A stretch of 64,000 nucleotides of DNA, taken from NCBI RefSeq assembly GCF_013343005.1, contig NZ_CP054491.1, positions 2,586,501 through 2,650,500 on the forward strand, written 5' to 3'. Below the pieces are notes generated by a model. That model ran no database searches, had not been told where the DNA came from, and worked only from the letters and a program-made list of their open reading frames with translations. The stretch is from Candidatus Reidiella endopervernicosa. GTDB taxonomy: Bacteria > Pseudomonadota > Gammaproteobacteria > GCF-013343005. This document shows positions 18,858 through 27,381 of the stretch, one piece after another; positions within the stretch are counted from its first letter, which is position 1, and each line of letters begins with the position of its first letter. The position numbers and the translations under genes are program-made.

Positions 18858-19556
18858 TTACATAATCTGGCGAATGCGAGAGAATTCCGACTCTCCCAGC
18901 CCGTTCAGATTGACTTTGAAACCACTTGTACCTGTACCCAGTGATACGCTTCCAACCGAGTCGGCCATCAGCGGTTCCACTGCCTCTACTTCATTACCAA
19001 AACGCGCATTAGCGCTTACCAGATAGCGTCCGGGTGGTGCTGCCTCACCCTGCTCATTGAGTCCATCCCAGACGAAATAGCTAATCCCCTTCTCCACACT
19101 GCCGTAGTCAATGCTGCGGACGTGTTGACCAAAGGTGTCGTAAATCTCTACGGTGAGTTTTTCACTCGCCTGCGGCAGCTCAACACCACCGGCCAAGCCA
19201 GCCTCATTGAGGTTGCCAACCGCTTTGCCATCAGACATTTGCGGTTCGACCAGCACCGTGCGACCGACCATATTCGATGCCTGAAGCACCTGGTTCGATT
19301 GCATCCTGCCGGCAAAGTCGTCGAATGAAGTCTGTAGATCCTGCAGACCGGTGACCTGACTGAACTGAGCGATCTGGGTCAGATACTCACCACTCTCCAT
19401 CGGCTTGAAGGGATCCTGATTTTGTAGCTGAGTCAGCATCAGGGTCAGGAACTGCTCCTGACCGAGTGCATTGGCATCAACCTCAGCATCCTTACTCGCT
19501 GTTTTTGTAGATAGCCCAAGGGCTGAGAGGGTCGATTGATCAATCGCGTTTGTCAT
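18858..19556 (-). CDS. flgD: Hook cap / scaffolding protein FlgD
   Basis: 232 aa. The N-terminal signature is LGQEQFLTLMLTQLQNQDPF then KPMESGEYLTQIAQFS. The Ig-like FLgD region has SYFVWDGLNEQGEAAPPGRY. FlgD caps the growing hook to allow FlgE assembly and is needed only during construction. It sits between flgC (14-base gap) and flgE. Confidence 0.93.
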   Translation of the reverse strand: MTNAIDQSTLSALGLSTKTASKDAEVDANALGQEQFLTLMLTQLQNQDPFKPMESGEYLTQIAQFSQVTGLQDLQTSFDDFAGRMQSNQVLQASNMVGRTVLVEPQMSDGKAVGNLNEAGLAGGVELPQASEKLTVEIYDTFGQHVRSIDYGSVEKGISYFVWDGLNEQGEAAPPGRYLVSANARFGNEVEAVEPLMADSVGSVSLGTGTSGFKVNLNGLGESEFSRIRQIM

Positions 19557-19570
19557 TATCAGCTACCCCC

Positions 19571-19984
19571 CTACTGGCCAAGCTGCAGCGTGCGCATTAG
19601 CAGCTGTTTGGAGGTGGTCATCACCTCAACATTGTTCTGATAGGAACGAGAGGCGGAGATCATGTTCGACATCTCCTCCACGGTGCTGATATCGGGGCTG
19701 TAGACATAGCCCTGCTCATTGGCGAGTGGATTACCGGGGTCATATTTCATTAGTGGGTCGGCCTGACTCTCGACTACACCATCAACCCGCACACCCTTGG
19801 CAGCCTGGTTTGGATTCATCGAGTCGAGAATGGCCGAGAAGACAGGCTGGCGCGGCTTGTACACCTCTTCAGGTGTGGTCGCGACGTTATCGGCATTCGC
19901 CAGGTTACTGGCAACGGTATTAAGACGCACCGACTGTGCACTTAACGCCGAACCTGACACATCAAATACATTAAATAGCGACAT
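19571..19984 (-). CDS. flgC: Proximal rod protein FlgC
   Basis: 137 aa. N-terminus MSLFNVFDVSGSALSAQSVR, then NTVASNLANADN; the C-terminus MISASRSYQNNVEVMTTSKQ is the usual helical tail of axial proteins. Only two bases separate it from flgB. Normal length for the family. Confidence 0.93.
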   Translation of the reverse strand: MSLFNVFDVSGSALSAQSVRLNTVASNLANADNVATTPEEVYKPRQPVFSAILDSMNPNQAAKGVRVDGVVESQADPLMKYDPGNPLANEQGYVYSPDISTVEEMSNMISASRSYQNNVEVMTTSKQLLMRTLQLGQ

Positions 19985-19986
19985 AA

Positions 19987-20391
19987 TTACTCTCCTCGAA
20001 TGGCGCCGCGAATCGCCTTGATCTTGTCACCCAGGAATCTCAGGCTCGCCTGGTACTGAATGGAGTTCTCAGAAAACTCAGCCTGTTCAACGTGCACATC
20101 GACGGTGTTGCCATCAAGTGATGCCTGATTGGGAACTCGATAAGCCGGTTCCATGCCGACACCGCCTGAACTGGCACTGGTGATATGGTTTGAGTGGGTG
20201 CGGTTCATACCTTGCATCCCCAACATCTGGTCCTGCGCCTGCCCCAAAGCGGCCTTGAAGTCGATATCGCGCGCCTTGTAGTTGGGGGTATCGGCATTGG
20301 CCAGATTGGATGCGATCAACTCGGCACGACGAGCACGAACCCGTAGCGCTTCTGAATGAATCCCCAATGCTGAATCGATATTTATTGGCAT
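19987..20391 (-). CDS. flgB: Proximal rod protein FlgB
   Basis: 134 aa. Start at 20391 (MPINIDSALGIHSEALRVRA) is preferred over the longer frame from 20445, because GAGG lies seven bases upstream and the family starts here. ELIASNLANADTPNYKARDI is the axial-protein motif, and the C-terminal helix is FSENSIQYQASLRFLGDKIK. First gene of the flgBCDE(F) operon. Confidence 0.92.
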   Translation of the reverse strand: MPINIDSALGIHSEALRVRARRAELIASNLANADTPNYKARDIDFKAALGQAQDQMLGMQGMNRTHSNHITSASSGGVGMEPAYRVPNQASLDGNTVDVHVEQAEFSENSIQYQASLRFLGDKIKAIRGAIRGE

Positions 20392-20445
20392 CTTGCACCT
20401 CACACATTTCTCTTCTGGACAGAGAAAATGCAAAAGATATGCCAC

Positions 20446-20825
20446 TAGCGTTTATTTCATAGATAACAACTGGTTGTAACATTTTGAAGGTAACAAGAGG
20501 TACTAAACGGCAAGAATTCGCCGCCATGCGGCAAGGTTTTAAGGATTACGGCAATCGATAGGTGATGGTTTGTTGACGCGCCCGAACTGTGAACAGAGAG
20601 TTGCTCTCTTGCACGCATCTATTGAATGTAAGGTGGGTTGAGCGAAAGCGCGATGAACCGTAGGTTCGAGTCCTATTAGGGAAACCCACCAAGGGTGAAT
20701 GAGTGTAATTACGTTGCTATGTGGTGGGGGTCGCTTTGCTCGACCTACCCTACGTGTATAAGCGTTACGAAGGTGTTGCCGGGTTTCTTTCCACGTTACC
20801 CGCCACTGGCACTACAGCCCTCTTC
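20446..20825. other. Intergenic region between flgB and cheR with a palindromic repeat
   Basis: No coding potential that I can support. At 20627-20756 there is an imperfect inverted repeat of about 130 bp. The left arm contains GGTGGGTTGAGCGAAAGCGC and AACCCACC; the right arm contains GTCGCTTTGCTCGACCTACC. This is the kind of palindromic intergenic repeat scattered through many gammaproteobacteria. Between the arms is a T-loop-like GGTTCGAGTCC, but no cloverleaf can be drawn. Confidence 0.6.
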
Positions 20826-21089
20826 CTATTTAACCTTATATACGACGCCACGCGGCATACGTACCAGTTCAAAATCATCTGAGTAGTTGGCAATTGACTC
20901 CGAACCACCGAGAAAGAGATAGCCACCAGGATTGAGCGCCTTGGCCATTCGCGACAGGATGTCACTCTTCGATTCGGCTGAGAAGTAGATCAGGACATTA
21001 CGGCAGAAGATGATATCGAAACGACCCAACAGGGTGTAGCTCTGCATCAGATTAAGCTCGCGAAAGCTAATCCGACGTTTAACATCAGG

Positions 21090-21370
21090 CTGGGGAGTCG
21101 CTATTTTTGCGAGAGTTTGTTTTGGGCATCCAAGCCCAAGCAAACAGCAAAAACTTCACGCGACCGTTTATGCCTACGGCGCCCGACGTCCTGCGTACGT
21201 TGCGTAATCACCTCTTCGCGGCTCTACACAACTCCCTCAGTGACTCTACGCCGACATAAAGCCGCTGCTGCATCTTCTCCGTCGTTCGCTCGCGCTCTCA
21301 ACTACGAATATCAGACGGCGTCGACTATCGGGGCTAACCGCCTTCGCTTCGCTATCCTTGGCGGTCAGCG
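21090..21370 (+). repeat. Interspersed element, copy 7 (3' part of cheR, antisense)
   Basis: 281 bp, begins CTGGGGAGTCGC, TTCGCTTCGCTATCC subfamily with CCTTGG in place of CCATGG. Removal rejoins IN and PDVK of CheR. Confidence 0.92.
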
Positions 21371-21701
21371 ATTGATCTGCCACTTATGCTCCTTCTGGGT
21401 AAAGAAGCGCTGCGTTCTCTCCGGGGAGAGACCACGAATTACCGCGAGGTTGTCGTAAACACCCTCCTTCGCCTCTGAGAGAATCGCTGGCGAGATATCG
21501 GTACCGGTTACCTGCACATCACCGGGGAGCGCACCGGGGTTTTTCTGCTGAAACTCCTGGGTGATCATGCTGATTGAGTAGGGTTCCTGCCCCGAAGAGC
21601 AAGCTGCAGACCACACCTTAATCGGCATGTTGCGCTTGGTTTTCGCCAGCTCGGGCAGTAGCGTCTCCATCAACATATCGTAGGGGTAGTTGTCGCGGAA
21701 C

Positions 21702-21985
21702 CCGGGGAGTCGCTATTTTTGCGAAAGTTTGTTTTGGGCATCCAAGCCCAAGCAAACAGCAAAAACTTCACGCGACCGTTTATGCCTGCGGCGCCCCGAC
21801 CGTCCTGCGTACGTTGCGCAATCACCTCTTCGCGGCTCTACACAACTCCTTCACTGACTCTACGCCGACATAAAGCCGTTGCTGCATCTTCTCCGTCGTT
21901 CGCTCGCGCTCTCAACTACGAATAGGCAGACGGCGTCGACTATCGGGGACTAACCGCCCTCACTTCGCCTCCATGGCGGTCAGCG
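21702..21985 (+). repeat. Interspersed element, copy 8 (5' part of cheR, antisense)
   Basis: 284 bp, CACTTCGC(T)CTCC subfamily with one T lost. Removal gives TCC-TGG-TTC-CGC on the gene strand, i.e. S-W-F-R. Confidence 0.92.
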
Positions 21986-22380
21986 CAGGAGGTCTCGTTG
22001 GTTGTCATCGCTTCGATAATCCGCTCGCGCAGACCTCTTACAATGCCGCTATTAAGTTTGGTCAATAGGTCGCCGAGTGAACCGAGACTGTACTCAGTAA
22101 AGACCTTAGTCAGGCGACTCGAAACGAGATATTGCTTGTTGTCACCCAGTACGATGCCACAGGTATCCTCCAGATACTTCTGGAAACCCTGATACTCTTG
22201 CTGGGTACAAAACGCCTTGGACACTATCGCTACCTTAACTCTCTCAACTACAGACCTTTCCCTATCTGGATGATAATAAATCGTCCCTGAAAGTCTGTTC
22301 TAGACCGGACGCCAGATTACCTGCAATTGACCACGTAAGCCACTAAAAAAGCTGCAATGTTTATCTTTGGAAGAGGATTA

Positions 22381-22420
22381 TAAAGAAACAAGCCGTTGGA
22401 GTTCACCACTACCAACGGCT
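22381..22420 (-). terminator. Terminator of cheV
   Basis: On the minus strand, stem AGCCGTTGG with its complement around a 12-base loop, followed by TTGTTTCTTTAT. It lies 18 bases after the cheV stop. Confidence 0.65.
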
Positions 22421-22437
22421 CGATATGAGACAAATTG

Positions 22438-23370
22438 TTAAGCGTTGTCGACCGCTTTAATCCGATCCAGTACGGCCCCAGCCAGCTCATCGGGCTTAAA
22501 CTTGGCGATGAACTTGTTGGCTCCTACCTTTTCAACCATGGCATTGTTAAAGACGCCACTGAGAGATGAGTGGAGCAGAACATAGAGGCCGGTCAGGCGC
22601 GGATCGTTACGGATTGAGGTGGTCAGAGTGTAACCGTCCATCTCTGGCATCTCGATATCGGAGAGCACCATTGCAAGGCGCTTCAGCTTTGGATCCTCAT
22701 CCTCCGCCCATTTCAGCAGGATATCGAGCGCCTGTTTGCCATCATTGGCAAGCGTTGTCTCCACACCGATCTGGTCGAGGGTACGTTTAACCTGGTTACG
22801 TGCCACGCTGGAATCATCGGCAATCAGCACGTGATGTGGCATATCTCCCACCTCATCAACATCGGAGAGAACCTCCTGAGAAATCTCCTCACTGACGGAC
22901 ATTACCTCTGCCAGAACCTTCTCCACGTCGATAATCTCAACCAGCTCATCATCAACACGGGTCACAGCAGTAAGGTAGGTGCCACGACTCATGCCCTTCG
23001 GCGGCGGCAGAATATCTTCCCAATTGGTGTTAATAATGCGGTCAACCGAGCTAACCAGAAAACCAATGGTGGTGCGGTTGAACTCGGTGATGATGACAAA
23101 GGCCTCTTTGAGATCATCGATCGGTTTCATCTTGATCGCCATACCAAGATCGACCAGGGGAATGGTATTACCACGTAGATTGGCTACGCCGCGTATCACT
23201 GGATGGGAGTGAGGCACGCTGGTGAGCGCAGGACACTGAATAACCTCCTGCACCTTAAAAACATTAATGCCAAAACGTTGTCGCGCACCGAGGCGAAACA
23301 TCAACAGTTCTAATCGGTTGTGTCCAGCTAGCTGTGTACGCTGGTCTACACCATCCATTATGCCCGCCAT
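22438..23370 (-). CDS. cheV: Chemotaxis coupling/receiver protein CheV
   Basis: 310 aa. An N-terminal CheW domain (LLMFRLGARQRFGINVFKVQ, HPVIRGVANLRGNTIPLVDL) is followed by a receiver domain from about residue 175 (VLIADDSSVARNQVKRTLDQ, MVLSDIEMPEMDGY). This fusion defines CheV, which couples receptors to CheA and can be phosphorylated to tune adaptation. It is upstream of cheR in the same direction, a common pair. Confidence 0.94.
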   Translation of the reverse strand: MAGIMDGVDQRTQLAGHNRLELLMFRLGARQRFGINVFKVQEVIQCPALTSVPHSHPVIRGVANLRGNTIPLVDLGMAIKMKPIDDLKEAFVIITEFNRTTIGFLVSSVDRIINTNWEDILPPPKGMSRGTYLTAVTRVDDELVEIIDVEKVLAEVMSVSEEISQEVLSDVDEVGDMPHHVLIADDSSVARNQVKRTLDQIGVETTLANDGKQALDILLKWAEDEDPKLKRLAMVLSDIEMPEMDGYTLTTSIRNDPRLTGLYVLLHSSLSGVFNNAMVEKVGANKFIAKFKPDELAGAVLDRIKAVDNA

Positions 23371-23447
23371 GGGACCTCCTCAAGCTTCTTGTTGGCTATC
23401 TGCCTGAAACTATCGTCCAATTCAGCAGATTCTTGAACCGATATTTT

Positions 23448-23463
23448 TGGCACGCCTGTTGCA
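23448..23463 (+). promoter_or_regulatory. Sigma-54 promoter for flgA
   Basis: TGGCACGCCTGTTGCA matches the sigma-54 consensus TGGCACG-N4-TTGCW at every fixed position. It lies about 150 bases upstream of the flgA start and points toward it. This fits FleQ/RpoN control of class II-III flagellar genes. Confidence 0.85.
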
Positions 23464-23615
23464 ACGTAGTTATTCAGATGAAAAAAACCGTGCTGAAAAG
23501 CTAATGTTGTATGCGACTGGTAGAAGCGATTATGTACAGAAGAGTACAATTTAATCAATCTAAACAAAAAGATAATCATTCCAAACTGGGATGCCGTTTC
23601 TTTGACGCAGTGACA

Positions 23616-24353
23616 ATGCCCAAGAGTCAAAAAAATGGGCATAACGCTTATCTACGCCTCTTCACCCTGCTGCTCGCCGCCCTGCCGATCTCTAATAAGA
23701 TCCACGCGGCCGAACCGGTCAAATATCAGGGGCATGAGTCGATATATAGCAGTGTGCAGCAGTATATAAAGGAAAAGACATCGCACTACTCCATTCCAGC
23801 TGAAATTGAGGTGGGAAAACTCGATCGACGTCTTCGGTTGATTGCTTGCGATCAACCTCTGGCCACCTTTCTACGACCGGGTGCAAAGATGAGTGGAACA
23901 ACTTCCATTGGTGTGAAATGTAACAGCGAAACACCCTGGACGGCTTACCTCACGGCCAACATTCACCTCTATGATAAGATCGCGGTCGCTTCACAACCGC
24001 TACCCCGTGGCAGATTGATCTCTGCAACTGATTTTGAACTGGTTGATCGTGAGATCTCTACGCTTTCACGCGGCTTTTTCACCGAGGCCAAGGCGCTCTA
24101 CGGCATGGAGCTGAAACAGACACTCAAGGCCGACACCGTCATCACGCCTGCAATGGTCAAACAGCCCCTGGCGATCAAACGCCGTGAAGGTGTCACCATA
24201 CTCGCCTCCAGTGGAGGACTGGTGATTCGTGCCCGAGGAGAGGCAATGGGTGATGGTGCTATCGGTGAACGAATCAAGGTCAAGAACAGCAGTTCTAAAC
24301 GTGTTATCGAGGCGACAATCATCCGCGCGGGTGTGGTTGAGGTTCGTCTTTAA
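23616..24353 (+). CDS. flgA: Flagellar P-ring chaperone FlgA
   Basis: 245 aa. A signal peptide (YLRLFTLLLAALPISNKIHA) is followed by the SAF-type C-terminal domain (VASQPLPRGRLISATDFELV, REGVTILASSGGLVIRARGE). FlgA helps assemble the periplasmic P ring made of FlgI. I chose the ATG at 23616 (MPKSQKNGHN); the frame opening at 23511 reads through the promoter leader. Confidence 0.9.
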   Translation: MPKSQKNGHNAYLRLFTLLLAALPISNKIHAAEPVKYQGHESIYSSVQQYIKEKTSHYSIPAEIEVGKLDRRLRLIACDQPLATFLRPGAKMSGTTSIGVKCNSETPWTAYLTANIHLYDKIAVASQPLPRGRLISATDFELVDREISTLSRGFFTEAKALYGMELKQTLKADTVITPAMVKQPLAIKRREGVTILASSGGLVIRARGEAMGDGAIGERIKVKNSSSKRVIEATIIRAGVVEVRL

Positions 24354-24370
24354 ATAGTTAAAATTATTTC

Positions 24371-24397
24371 TAAAGGTTTCCCGGTTGCTGCCGACAA
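24371..24397 (+). promoter_or_regulatory. Sigma-28 (FliA) promoter for flgM
   Basis: TAAAGGTT, an 11-base spacer, then GCCGACAA, close to the sigma-28 consensus TAAAGTTT-N11-GCCGATAA. It lies 43 bases upstream of the flgM start. FlgM made from its own sigma-28 promoter is the usual feedback design. Confidence 0.8.
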
Positions 24398-24440
24398 TTA
24401 GTGCAGATAACCTAAAAGTATAAAGTGGAGAGATAAGACA

Positions 24441-24752
24441 ATGGGCATCGAAATCAATGGGTTAAACAACAGGGCTACCCAGGGCGCTGGAACCTCTAAG
24501 CAGGATAAGGAGGTTCAGGGTGGCAAGGGTGAATCGGCAGACAAGGGTGCTCCGACTACTCAGGGCGACAGTGTCAGCCTGACCGATACCGCTAGCCGTC
24601 TCAGCAATCTTAGTGAGGCGTTGGCCGACACACCGGTGGTCAATACCGATAAGGTTGCCGCATTCCGCGAGGCCATCGCGAATGGGAGCTATCAGGTCAA
24701 TCCGGAGAAGGTTGCGGAGAAGCTGATGGGTCTTGAAGAGAGTCTGGGCTAA
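24441..24752 (+). CDS. flgM: Anti-sigma-28 factor FlgM
   Basis: 103 aa. A disordered, Gly/Lys-rich N-terminus precedes the FliA-binding C-terminal half (VSLTDTASRLSNLSEALADT, VNTDKVAAFREAIANGSYQV). FlgM holds FliA inactive until it is exported through the finished hook. Its target fliA survives here only as a 3' fragment. AGAGATAAG upstream is the ribosome site. Confidence 0.92.
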   Translation: MGIEINGLNNRATQGAGTSKQDKEVQGGKGESADKGAPTTQGDSVSLTDTASRLSNLSEALADTPVVNTDKVAAFREAIANGSYQVNPEKVAEKLMGLEESLG

Positions 24753-24774
24753 ACAGCCAACAGTGGAGTCAATC

Positions 24775-25257
24775 ATGGATCAGTCTCGTCATATCGCAAT
24801 GCTCGTCGATCTGCTCGCCAACCAGCGAGCCAATGTCACAGCATTACTTGAGTTACTGAATCAGGAGCGCTCTGCACTGAGACAGAACGACACCGCCGAA
24901 CTGGAGGTGTTAGCCGCTGAGAAAGAGACACAAATCGGGAAAATCGATGCCAACGACCAGAGGCGCGTCACCCTTCTCAAGGCAGCAGGTTACGAAAACA
25001 ATCAGGCAGGCATGCAGCAGCTGATCGCTCGCCTGGGTAATGAACCGGTTCTTCTCGACACCTGGAATGGATTACTAGACGATCTGACCGAGTGTAAAAA
25101 GCTGAACGAGATCAATGGTGGTTCGATCGAACTGGTAAAACGTCATCTCCAGCGTGCCATTTCGATCGTCAACGGCCAGAGCCAGAGCCCTAGCCTCTAT
25201 AACGACAGTGGTATATCTACCTCGCAGCACACCGGTCACACCATCGCCAAGGCTTAG
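24775..25257 (+). CDS. flgN: FlgN family export chaperone
   Basis: 160 aa, all helical. ALLELLNQERSALRQNDTAE and LEVLAAEKETQIGKIDANDQ match the FlgN coiled-coil chaperone of the hook-filament junction proteins FlgK and FlgL. I chose the ATG at 24775 (MDQSRHIAML), 22 bases after flgM; the frame opens earlier, at 24733. flgM-flgN is the standard pair. Confidence 0.88.
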   Translation: MDQSRHIAMLVDLLANQRANVTALLELLNQERSALRQNDTAELEVLAAEKETQIGKIDANDQRRVTLLKAAGYENNQAGMQQLIARLGNEPVLLDTWNGLLDDLTECKKLNEINGGSIELVKRHLQRAISIVNGQSQSPSLYNDSGISTSQHTGHTIAKA

Positions 25258-25344
25258 CGCCTCGGATCATCAGCCAAACGTAGAAAAATCGGGTAGTATT
25301 GCGTGCTTAGCGAAATATTTAGACCGAAAGAGAAAAATACGGTC

Positions 25345-26091
25345 ATGCAAGCGGTAATGGCTGAAAAAAACACCCCTAAAAAGAGCGAAGCTCAATATCT
25401 CAAAGATCCTGCGCAGATACGTTCAATATTGAAACGTATTCAGGAGTCGCACGCCCTGCTCTCGCTCAGCCTGCCCAACAGTAAGGGCACCTATAGCAGC
25501 TCATTGATCAATGTCATACACGATGATGAGACAGATGTTGTTGAGCTTGATGAACTCACCCCATCAATCGGTCACGACCACTTCATCAAATCGAGAGAGG
25601 CACGTGTCTATGCCAAGTTGAATGGCGTCGATGTCCGTTTTTCCTGTCACCTTAAAGGCATTAAGCGTAGCGACGACGGTTACCTCTCCTACGTCATCGA
25701 CCTACCGAGACCGGTCGAGTATCACGAGCTGAGAAGTTATTTCCGTGTACCAATCAGCCTGGCCAGCAACATTCAGGTCACCATCGAATTGGAAGCTCAT
25801 CACGTCACTGCGCTCATTTCCGATATCTCTCAAGGTGGTTTTGGTGCGGTTATTACCGACTCAGTGGTCAACGTATCTATTGGTGACGTCTATCCCTGCA
25901 CCATTCAGCTTTCTAAAAAAGAGAAGATCGAGTGTTCAATTGAGATCAGAAACTCTCGTATCAATGACTTTACAGATAAACAACACATCGGTGCTCAGTT
26001 CCACAAGCTGACCCGTGCCCAGGAGTTACGCATCTCTAACCAAACCGCTCAGTTGCAGCGAGAGATGATTCGCAAAAACCTGTCGGTCTAA
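25345..26091 (+). CDS. YcgR-like flagellar brake protein with PilZ domain
   Basis: About 248 aa. The N-terminal YcgR domain is followed by PilZ. The c-di-GMP site is seen as RSYFR (RxxxR, about residue 134) and DISQGGFG (D-x-S-x-x-G). YcgR-type proteins slow the flagellar motor when c-di-GMP is high. Location after flgMN supports this. Start could be 25345 or 25357; the frame opens at 25303. Confidence 0.85.
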   Translation: MQAVMAEKNTPKKSEAQYLKDPAQIRSILKRIQESHALLSLSLPNSKGTYSSSLINVIHDDETDVVELDELTPSIGHDHFIKSREARVYAKLNGVDVRFSCHLKGIKRSDDGYLSYVIDLPRPVEYHELRSYFRVPISLASNIQVTIELEAHHVTALISDISQGGFGAVITDSVVNVSIGDVYPCTIQLSKKEKIECSIEIRNSRINDFTDKQHIGAQFHKLTRAQELRISNQTAQLQREMIRKNLSV

Positions 26092-26741
26092 TCCAAGCGG
26101 CGCATTCGCCTCACATCACGCCAGTAATCCACATCCCAGAGTGGCTTAAGCTCCTTCCACTCCATACCAGAGGCACGCATCAATCGGCGTGTCTGCTGCA
26201 TCACCCGACCACTCCCCCACTCCACTGCAGAAAAAGGGAGTGAGGCGCCGCGACGCAGACCAACCAACACATAGCCGCCATCTTCAGCAGGACCAAAGAC
26301 AGCGTCAGCTCCCTGCTCCAATACATCGAAGGCCTGCTGCAGATAGGAGGCATCAATCGACGGACAGTCGGTGCCGATCAACAGTGCATAGGGGGCATCG
26401 CTTAACATCACCCTAAAAGCAGATGCCATTCGCTCTCCTAGATCCAATCCATGCTGCACACACAGCTCAAATGAGTAGTATTGCTGTAGTCGTTGTGTAA
26501 AGGGGTGCCAACGATTCGGGGCAACCCAAAGCGTCACGGGGGCGAGGTCAGATTGTGAAACGGTTGCAACAGTCTGCACCACTAACTTTCGATGAATACG
26601 TGCTGCACCGATGGCCCCAGTAGCAGGTATCAGTCTGGTTTTAACACGCCCCGCCAGTGGCTGTTTCGCAAAGACGGCGATTCGACCCTTAGCAAATTTC
26701 ACCCTACCGATACCAGCTTGAGAGCCGCTGTGGATCGACAC
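26088..26741 (-). CDS. TIGR04282-type glycosyltransferase (DUF2064)
   Basis: 217 aa. Motifs are IAVFAKQPLAGRVKTRL, LLIGTDCPSIDASYLQQA and DAVFGPAEDGGYVLVGL, which define the family often called rSAM/selenodomain-associated transferase 1, a GT-A nucleotidyl/glycosyltransferase fold. It overlaps the upstream TIGR04283 gene by 38 bases and converges with the PilZ gene, their ends overlapping by 4 bases. Substrate unknown. Confidence 0.85.
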   Translation of the reverse strand: MSIHSGSQAGIGRVKFAKGRIAVFAKQPLAGRVKTRLIPATGAIGAARIHRKLVVQTVATVSQSDLAPVTLWVAPNRWHPFTQRLQQYYSFELCVQHGLDLGERMASAFRVMLSDAPYALLIGTDCPSIDASYLQQAFDVLEQGADAVFGPAEDGGYVLVGLRRGASLPFSAVEWGSGRVMQQTRRLMRASGMEWKELKPLWDVDYWRDVRRMRRLD

Positions 26742-27381
26742 CGATGAGATAGCAGAGACGCAGCCACCACATCAACAGGATGGTTCTCACCACACCACGC
26801 TGCAACCAGCGTCGCCCAGAGGTAACGACACGCTCGTGTAGAGCTATAGGCCTAGCCACCTGTCGCAGCCGTTTGCTCAACGCCACATCCTCCATCAATG
26901 CAATCGAAGGATAGCCACCAACACGCCAGAAGAGCCTGGTGGTCACAAAGATCGCCTGATCCCCCGTTGCCACTCCAGTCTGTTGTGAACGCAGATTCAT
27001 CATCTTCTCAACCACACCGATCAGCGCTGTTTTAGGTTCGATAGAGACATCAAAACGTCCCCAGACCTCGGGCGAGGACTGCTGATTGATAGCCTGATGA
27101 AGCAGTACCAGTGCCGTTGCGGGCAACACCGTATCGGCATGGATAAACCAGAGTATATCTCCCCTTGCAACGTCCGCCCCCGCATTCATCTGGAGCGCAC
27201 GACCCGATCTGGTGACTACCACCCTATCTGCTAGCTCATGTGCAAGCGCAACAGATTCATCACTGCTGCCACCATCGACAACAATCAGCTCAACCATCTC
27301 ATCGCGCTGGTCATTAAGTTGCAATAACAGGGAGTGAAGCGCTATGGCATCGTTCAGCACAGGGATCACTACTGAGATCAT
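26704..27381 (-). CDS. TIGR04283-type family 2 glycosyltransferase
   Basis: 225 aa. GT2 fold: ISVVIPVLNDAIALHSLLLQ, ELIVVDGGSSDES, ADTVLPATALVLLHQAIN and QAIFVTTRLFWRVGGYPSIA. A hydrophobic C-terminal stretch (TILLMWWLRLCYLIGV) suggests membrane association. It usually accompanies the TIGR04282 transferase, as here. The start overlaps the ATP-grasp stop by four bases. Confidence 0.86.
   Translation of the reverse strand: MISVVIPVLNDAIALHSLLLQLNDQRDEMVELIVVDGGSSDESVALAHELADRVVVTRSGRALQMNAGADVARGDILWFIHADTVLPATALVLLHQAINQQSSPEVWGRFDVSIEPKTALIGVVEKMMNLRSQQTGVATGDQAIFVTTRLFWRVGGYPSIALMEDVALSKRLRQVARPIALHERVVTSGRRWLQRGVVRTILLMWWLRLCYLIGVDPQRLSSWYR

Larger units (their letters stand above)
20826..22224 (-). 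pseudogene. cheR: cheR, chemotaxis methyltransferase, split by two elements
   Basis: Pieces 21986-22224, 21371-21701 and 20826-21089 sum to exactly 278 codons (277 aa), the normal CheR length. The N-terminal helical domain ends MTTNETS; joining gives MTTNETSWFRDNYPYDML with the conserved TNETxWFR motif restored at the junction. The second join gives EHKWQINPDVKRRISFRELN, again the family sequence. The SAM site is VWSAACSSGQEPYSISM, and FDIIFCRNVLIYF is near the end. Both elements are antisense. The start is GTG at 22224. No other lesion is visible. Confidence 0.93.

Noticed and set aside
20500-20560. Sigma-54 promoter for flgB on the minus strand (TGGCGGCGAATTCTTGC)
   Set aside because: The GG-to-GC spacing is two bases too long and the -24 box is poor, in contrast to the perfect site upstream of flgA.
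20640-20700. tRNA at 20640-20700 based on GGTTCGAGTCC and a GGTGGGTT/AACCCACC stem
   Set aside because: No anticodon or D arm can be folded at the right spacing; the stem belongs to the larger palindromic repeat.
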